A stretch of 64,000 nucleotides of DNA from Rhizobiales bacterium 65-79 (GTDB lineage: Bacteria; Pseudomonadota; Alphaproteobacteria; Rhizobiales; Rhizobiaceae). The translations under genes and the position numbers were made by a program. Every line of letters begins with the position of its first letter. Position 1 is the first letter of the stretch. Positions 59,890 through 64,000 of this stretch are shown here, one piece after another. Location: NCBI GenBank assembly GCA_001896885.1, contig MKRJ01000018.1:124001-188000 (forward strand), read 5' to 3'. A model generated the notes under the pieces. The model worked only from the letters and a program-made list of their open reading frames with translations, ran no database searches and was not told the origin of the DNA.

Positions 59890-60069
59890 TCACAGCCTGG
59901 CGAACGCACCGGCGGCCGGCCGGCAGCCATTCGTATAGGATACGCAGCCGGTCGGCAGATTGCCGCGCCACTCGGCGGGATTTTCCGAGGATTGAGCGAC
60001 GATGCGGGCGAAGGCCATGGCGAACAGCATGGTCAGAAAACAGACGATCGTGAAGCGGCGTGCGAGCAT
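59890..60069 (-). CDS. Small exported protein with two cysteines
   Basis: A 59-residue protein with a signal peptide (residues 1-25, 'FTIVCFLTMLFAMAFARIVA') and a short mature part ending 'GCVSYTNGCRPAAGAFARL' (C42, C49), which could form a disulfide. ATG 60069 has GGGA seven bases upstream. No function known. Its sequence composition (hydrophobic then Cys-flanked) supports a real gene, but it is short. Confidence 0.5.
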   Translation of the reverse strand: MLARRFTIVCFLTMLFAMAFARIVAQSSENPAEWRGNLPTGCVSYTNGCRPAAGAFARL

Positions 60070-60523
60070 CGGTCCCAGTCCCCATTCGAATGGAGACAAT
60101 TTTAGCGATCGCCCCTGAACCCCTTCTGAGATCATCGTTCATCCGCCATTCAAAGACCTTAACAGGAAGGTTAATTTCCGGCCGGGCTGCGTATCTCCCT
60201 GCCTTTCGGCCGAGGCTCCCTGTCGGCCGGAAGGGCCGGTTTTGCTGACGTTTCCCTTCGAGCTTCCGTTTTTCGTGGTGAACAAAGCCTTGCCCGCCGG
60301 CGCCGGCATTTTCATCGAATTTTCCGGGAAACCGCGCAGGACGTGCCTCGATATACTTAATGAAATCCGAGGTTTACTCATTGTTTGAACTTTGTTTTCC
60401 TCAAATTAAGCACGCCATTTAACGACGGATTCAAGGCTCCTCGGCATCCTTCGAACCATCGGATGCAAGCGTTCGGTTGAGAAAAGAGAACGCGGCTCCA
60501 GGAGTTGGACAGGGACCAGAAAA
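60070..60523. other. Gap between small exported protein and SEL1-like gene
   Basis: 454 bp with no credible gene. It is AT-richer at 60350-60415 (TTTGTTTTCCTCAAATTAAG), which may hold the promoter of the downstream SEL1-like gene. Open frames on both strands here are low-complexity and unlike proteins. Confidence 0.5.
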
Positions 60524-60790
60524 ATGGCACGTTATGAAGTTCTGGAAGCGGGTTTGGGGACAGCGGGTTCGGGCGCCCAGGCCGACATTCTTTTCGAAAT
60601 GGGCATGATGTACGCCACCGGCCGCGACTGCGCGGTCGATCTGGTGGCCGCCCACAAATGGTTCAACATCGCCGCCATCAAGGGGTCGGACCGCGCGGCG
60701 GAACTGCGCGTCGAACTCTCGGCCACGATGAGCAAGCAGCAGATCGCCCAGGCATTGCGCGAGGCGCGCGAGTGGATGACGATGCACTGA
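60524..60790 (+). CDS. Small SEL1-like repeat protein
   Basis: An 88-residue cytoplasmic protein with a single SEL1-like repeat: 'ADILFEMGMMYATGRDCAVDLVAAHKWFNIAAIKGSDRAAELR', then a basic/helical tail. SEL1 repeats mediate protein-protein contacts. Codon use and the clear repeat support a real gene; AGGGAC lies upstream. It has no signal peptide. Partner unknown. Confidence 0.75.
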   Translation: MARYEVLEAGLGTAGSGAQADILFEMGMMYATGRDCAVDLVAAHKWFNIAAIKGSDRAAELRVELSATMSKQQIAQALREAREWMTMH

Positions 60791-60898
60791 TCGCATCGTT
60801 CAGCATGGATCGACGACAAGAGCGGCCGAAGCCGCCGGAAGAGATAACAGGGAAGCGGCTGTCACGGCATCGGGGGGCGCCGGGACGGGAGCTTGCGG

Positions 60899-60941
60899 AA
60901 AGGCCGCGACCGGCGGGGGACAATGCCGGCGCGGCCTTTTT
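60899..60941 (+). terminator. Intrinsic terminator-like hairpin
   Basis: AAAGGCCGC (60899-60907) pairs with GCGGCCTTT (60931-60939), with an inner CCGGC/GCCGG extension, followed by a T5 run (60937-60941). It lies 108 bp after the SEL1-like gene. The distance leaves room for a small RNA or a long 3' UTR. Confidence 0.65.
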
Positions 60942-60962
60942 GCATGCAGGAACCGTCTTTCC

Positions 60963-61102
60963 GTGCGTCCTTCGAGGCTCGCTGTGCTCGCACCTCAGGA
61001 TGCGCTGATCCGCCGGAGATGAGGCAGGTACCAAGGGTTCACAGCACGGTTGTCGAAAGCTCAATGTACGGGAGGCAGCACAGCGAGCCTCGAAGGACGC
61101 AC
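60963..61102. repeat. 26-nt perfect inverted repeat flanking the end of the carboxylase gene
   Basis: Bases 60963-60988 and 61077-61102 are exact reverse complements over 26 nt, 88 nt apart. The unit (GTCCTTCGAGGCTCGC) is a widespread intergenic repeat in Rhizobiales as I recall. The right arm ends two bases before the stop codon of the carboxylase gene. Possibly a transcript end structure. Confidence 0.8.
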
Positions 61103-61104
61103 TT

Positions 61105-63063
61105 TCACACCCTCTCATCTTCCCTGAAGCGCACCAGCACCGTGCCGTCGGTCACCTGCGCGCCCTCGCTGGCGATCTCGGCGACGATGCCGTCATGCGG
61201 CGCGGCGATGGTGTGCTCCATCTTCATCGCCTCCAGGACCAGCAGCGGCTGGCCTTTCTTCACGGCGTCGCCCGTTGCCGCGCGCACGATCTTGACTAGG
61301 CCCGGCATGGGCGCGCGCAGGCTTGCCGCGCCGGCTCCCGCATCCGCCTCGCGCGCCAGCGGATCGGGCGCCGAGAAGCTATAGCTCGAGACGCCGTCGA
61401 AGACGGTGACATGGCCGGGCCAGAGCGCCGCACGGTTCGAGACCGCATCGGCGGCAAAGGCGAAGGCAGCGCCGCCGACCTCCACCTCGAAACGGCCGCC
61501 GCCGCGCGCCGTGACCCGCGCGTCGACCGTCTCCTCGCCATATTGGAGGCTCGCGCGTCGCGACATCGGATGGAAATGCGCGTAGCCGGTGAGGCTCGAC
61601 CAGGGGTCGGCCGATTTCCCGCGGCGGCCGTCCGCGCTTGCGACCGCGAGCGCGGCCAGCGCCTTGGCAGCTGCGTCCGGCGGCCGTGTCCGCGTCAGTT
61701 CGTCCTGCTTGCGGCCAATCAGGCCGGTATCGATATTGCCGGCGGCGAAATCGGGGTCGCGGGCCAGCGCCGCCAGGAAGGACGTGTTGGTGACTGAACC
61801 GGCGATGCGCGTGTGGTCGAGCGCATCGGCGAGCGCGCCGAGCGCCGCCTCGCGATCGGCCGCGTGCACCACCAGCTTGGCGATCATCGGATCGTAGTAG
61901 GGCGAGATGGCATCGTCCTCGCGCACGCCGGTCTCGATCCGCACCGTGCCGCCTTCGGCGCGATCGGGGAAGCGCAGATGGTAGAGCGTGCCGATCGCCG
62001 GCAAAAAACCTTTCGAGGCGTCCTCAGCATAGATGCGTGCCTCGAAGGCGTGGCCGGAAAGGGCGATCTCCTTCTGGCTCTTCGGCAATTTCTCGCCGGC
62101 GGCGACGCGAAGCTGCCACTCGACGAGGTCGAGCCCGGTCACCATCTCGGTCACCGGATGCTCCACCTGCAGCCGGGTATTCATCTCCATGAACCAGAAG
62201 CGGTCGGGCCTCAGCCCCTGGGAGGCATCGACGATGAATTCGATCGTGCCCGCGCCGGAATAGCCGATCGCCTTCGCCGCCTTCACCGCGGCGTCGGTCA
62301 TCGCCTTGCGCATCTCCGGCGTCATGGCAGGGGCCGGGGCTTCCTCGATCACCTTCTGGTGCCGGCGCTGCGCCGAGCAGTCGCGCTCGAACAGATGCAC
62401 CGCCCCGCCATGATTGTCGCCGAAGATTTGGATCTCGATATGGCGCGGCTTCTCGACATATTTCTCGACCAGCACCTGGTCGTCGCCGAAAGCTGCCTTG
62501 GCCTCGCGCCGCGCCGCGGCGAGCTCGTCGGCGAAGCGATCGGGATCGTCGACCCGGCGCATGCCCTTGCCGCCGCCTCCGGCGCGCGCCTTGATCAGCA
62601 CCGGATAGCCGATCTCGCGCGCCTTGGAGGCGAGCACGACGATCTCCTGCGCCTCGCCGTGATAGCCGGGCACCACCGGCACGCCGGCCTTCTCCATCAG
62701 CCGCTTGGCGGCATCCTTCAGGCCCATGGCGCGGATCGACGCCGCCGATGGGCCGATGAAGACGAGGCCGGCGGCGGTCACCCGGTCGACGAAGTCGGGA
62801 TTCTCCGAAAGGAAGCCGTAGCCCGGATGGATCGCCTCGGCGCCGGTCCCGATCGCCGCCTCGACGATGCGGTCGCCTCTGAGATAGCTTTCCCCGACCG
62901 GAGAGGCGCCGATATGCACCGCCTCGTCGGCCATCGTGACGTGGAGAGCCCCGGCGTCGGCGTCCGAATAGACGGCGACGGTCGCGATGCCCATACGGCG
63001 CGCCGTGCGGATGATCCGGCAGGCGATCTCGCCGCGGTTGGCGATCAGGATCTTCTGGAACAA
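61105..63063 (-). CDS. Biotin-dependent acyl-CoA carboxylase alpha subunit (methylcrotonyl/propionyl-CoA type)
   Basis: A 652-residue protein with biotin carboxylase (residues 1-450, 'KILIANRGEIACRIIRTARRMG', ATP-grasp 'KARAGGGGKGMR', 'ERDCSAQRRHQKVIEEAPAP'), a middle BT-like region, and a C-terminal biotinyl domain with EAMKMEH (Lys biotinylated). It carboxylates biotin for a separate carboxyltransferase subunit. Length suits methylcrotonyl-CoA carboxylase alpha (leucine breakdown), but propionyl- or geranyl-CoA types cannot be excluded; the beta subunit is not in the window. LysE-type exporter lies 32 bp upstream. Confidence 0.92.
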   Translation of the reverse strand: MFQKILIANRGEIACRIIRTARRMGIATVAVYSDADAGALHVTMADEAVHIGASPVGESYLRGDRIVEAAIGTGAEAIHPGYGFLSENPDFVDRVTAAGLVFIGPSAASIRAMGLKDAAKRLMEKAGVPVVPGYHGEAQEIVVLASKAREIGYPVLIKARAGGGGKGMRRVDDPDRFADELAAARREAKAAFGDDQVLVEKYVEKPRHIEIQIFGDNHGGAVHLFERDCSAQRRHQKVIEEAPAPAMTPEMRKAMTDAAVKAAKAIGYSGAGTIEFIVDASQGLRPDRFWFMEMNTRLQVEHPVTEMVTGLDLVEWQLRVAAGEKLPKSQKEIALSGHAFEARIYAEDASKGFLPAIGTLYHLRFPDRAEGGTVRIETGVREDDAISPYYDPMIAKLVVHAADREAALGALADALDHTRIAGSVTNTSFLAALARDPDFAAGNIDTGLIGRKQDELTRTRPPDAAAKALAALAVASADGRRGKSADPWSSLTGYAHFHPMSRRASLQYGEETVDARVTARGGGRFEVEVGGAAFAFAADAVSNRAALWPGHVTVFDGVSSYSFSAPDPLAREADAGAGAASLRAPMPGLVKIVRAATGDAVKKGQPLLVLEAMKMEHTIAAPHDGIVAEIASEGAQVTDGTVLVRFREDERV

Positions 63064-63095
63064 CTCTTTCTCCTGGTTTGCGCTCGCCGGCCGCG

Positions 63096-63707
63096 TCAGC
63101 GCTCCGCGAAGGCCAGCCTGGCGCCGAGCAGGACGAACACGGCAGCGAAGCTCCGGCGCATCCAGGCGAGCACGCGCGGGCGCGAGACGATTTGGCTTCT
63201 GACCGCGGCGGCGAAGACGCCGTAGATGGTGAAGACGACGAAGGTCATCAGCATGAAGACGAAGCTGAGTTCGAGCATGTGCGGCAGCGCGTCCGGCGCG
63301 CCGGCATTCACGAATTGCGGCAGAAAGGCGAAGAAGAAAAGGGAAAGCTTGGGATTGAGGATGTTCACGAGAATGCCGCGGAGCACGATCCGCAGCGCCG
63401 AACCCGGCGCCGAGCGCGTCTCGATATTGAGGGCCCCGGTCTCGCGCAACGTGTTCCAGGCCATGTATAGCAGGTAGACGCAGCCCAGGAATTTCAGCGC
63501 CTCGAAGGCCACGGAACTGGCGTAGAGCAGCGCGGCGAGGCCGGTGATCGCGGCCGCCATGTGCGGCAGGATGCCGAGCGTACAGCCGAAGGCGGCGACG
63601 ACGCTTGCCCGCGCGCCGCGCGAAAGCCCGGCGGAAAGCGTGTAGAGCACGCCTGCGCCCGGCGCGATGACGACGACCAGGGAGGTCAGGAGAAAGGCAA
63701 GCGACAT
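63096..63707 (-). CDS. LysE family amino-acid exporter
   Basis: A 203-residue, six-helix LysE/RhtB exporter. 'FLLTSLVVVIAPGAGVLYTLSAGLSRG' and 'GILVNILNPKLSLFFFAFLPQFV' are the family signatures. It exports a basic or neutral amino acid or related metabolite across the inner membrane. It is 32 bp upstream of the carboxylase gene on the same strand and may be co-transcribed. Substrate unknown. Confidence 0.9.
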   Translation of the reverse strand: MSLAFLLTSLVVVIAPGAGVLYTLSAGLSRGARASVVAAFGCTLGILPHMAAAITGLAALLYASSVAFEALKFLGCVYLLYMAWNTLRETGALNIETRSAPGSALRIVLRGILVNILNPKLSLFFFAFLPQFVNAGAPDALPHMLELSFVFMLMTFVVFTIYGVFAAAVRSQIVSRPRVLAWMRRSFAAVFVLLGARLAFAER

Positions 63708-63779
63708 CGGGGCTCCCGCGCGATTTGAAGCCGGTAGAGTAGCCCGGCGGGGCGCGAGCGCAAGAGCGGCGGTCTTACA

Positions 63780-64000
63780 TCACCTTTGGTCGAGCGCCGC
63801 GATCGCCCTCCGATGCAGATCGGCGGCATAGGCGTCGAAGCAGCAGAAGAGGATGCGCTCGGGCCGGTCGTTTTCGGCAACGAAGGCCGCGACGGCGCGC
63901 ACGGCTACCTCCGCCGCCTCGAACTTCGGATAGCCGTAGATGCCGGTCGAGATCGCCGGAAAGGCGACGCTGGAACAGCCGTGCCCGAGCGCGAGCTCCA
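63780..64000 (-). CDS. Macro domain protein (O-acetyl-ADP-ribose deacetylase-like), partial
   Basis: The C-terminal 72 residues are visible; the gene continues beyond the window. The motif 'SSVAFPAISTGIYGYP' is the macro-domain ADP-ribose-binding loop, followed by 'AAEVAVRAVAAF' and 'RILFCCFDAYAADLHRRAI'. Such proteins remove ADP-ribose or hydrolyse O-acetyl-ADP-ribose. The stop is at 63780-63782. Confidence 0.85.
   Translation of the reverse strand, partial: ELALGHGCSSVAFPAISTGIYGYPKFEAAEVAVRAVAAFVAENDRPERILFCCFDAYAADLHRRAIAALDQR

Noticed and set aside
60139-60381. Possible 80-residue minus-strand protein
   Set aside because: Ser/Gly/Lys-rich with no recognisable features, in a non-coding gap.

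Overview
This is high-GC, densely coding chromosomal DNA. It most resembles a member of the Alphaproteobacteria, order Hyphomicrobiales (Rhizobiales), near the Mesorhizobium/Phyllobacteriaceae group. That placement is inferred from gene content: an alternative complex III operon fused to an A2-type caa3 oxidase, a pbpC/alpha-2-macroglobulin pair, glyoxylate carboligase genes under an IclR regulator, class III ADH with Gfa, and CTCCCC-type intergenic palindromes. I see no rRNA, tRNA, CRISPR, transposase or phage gene, so this looks like ordinary chromosomal backbone rather than an island.

Layout. 1-3.6 kb: the end of a metal-chelate/cobalamin-type ABC uptake operon (binding protein, permease, ATPase) ending in a dedicated long TonB. 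3.7-11.5 kb: a periplasmic alpha-2-macroglobulin-like protein and penicillin-binding protein 1C. 11.6-14.5 kb: hemolysin III-like protein, fosmidomycin-resistance MFS pump and a divergent AraC regulator. 14.5-16.7 kb: an unassigned ThDP enzyme with a MarR regulator. 16.9-22.1 kb: gcl-hyi-glxR-allA and a divergent IclR regulator, with a perfect IclR-type box between them. 22.3-24.6 kb: glutathione-dependent formaldehyde oxidation (frmA, gfa, a gfa-like gene). 24.8-29.5 kb: a polyamine-type ABC importer. 29.5-34 kb: MFS carrier, MBL-fold hydrolase, SDR and M20 peptidase. 34-39.5 kb: trehalose synthase fused to a degenerate maltokinase, divergent from a GH15 hydrolase. 39.5-51.1 kb: one run of twelve genes, nearly all start-stop overlapping, actABCDEF-orf-sco-coxBAC-subunit IV. 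51.5-64 kb: HtrA-like pseudoprotease, family 4-like uracil-DNA glycosylase, ETF-ubiquinone oxidoreductase, an EEP hydrolase, LysR, AMP nucleosidase, small proteins, a biotin-carboxylase subunit, a LysE exporter and a partial macro-domain protein.

How genes work together. The act-cox operon encodes a complete quinol-to-oxygen electron path, and ETF-QO also feeds the quinone pool. Gcl, Hyi and GlxR convert glyoxylate to glycerate, and AllA supplies glyoxylate from ureidoglycolate. The TreS and GH15 genes form a trehalose/maltose module with no GlgE or GlgB in view.

Most notable observations: the loss of the DFE motif in the maltokinase half of TreS; an HtrA-like protein without any of the triad residues; a palindromic repeat apparently captured in frame inside the uracil-DNA glycosylase gene; a perfect IclR box upstream of gcl; and a perfect 49-nt inverted repeat between the macroglobulin and pbpC genes. 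I found no wholly new multi-gene system. The degenerate enzymes and the in-frame repeat are the best candidates for undescribed biology.
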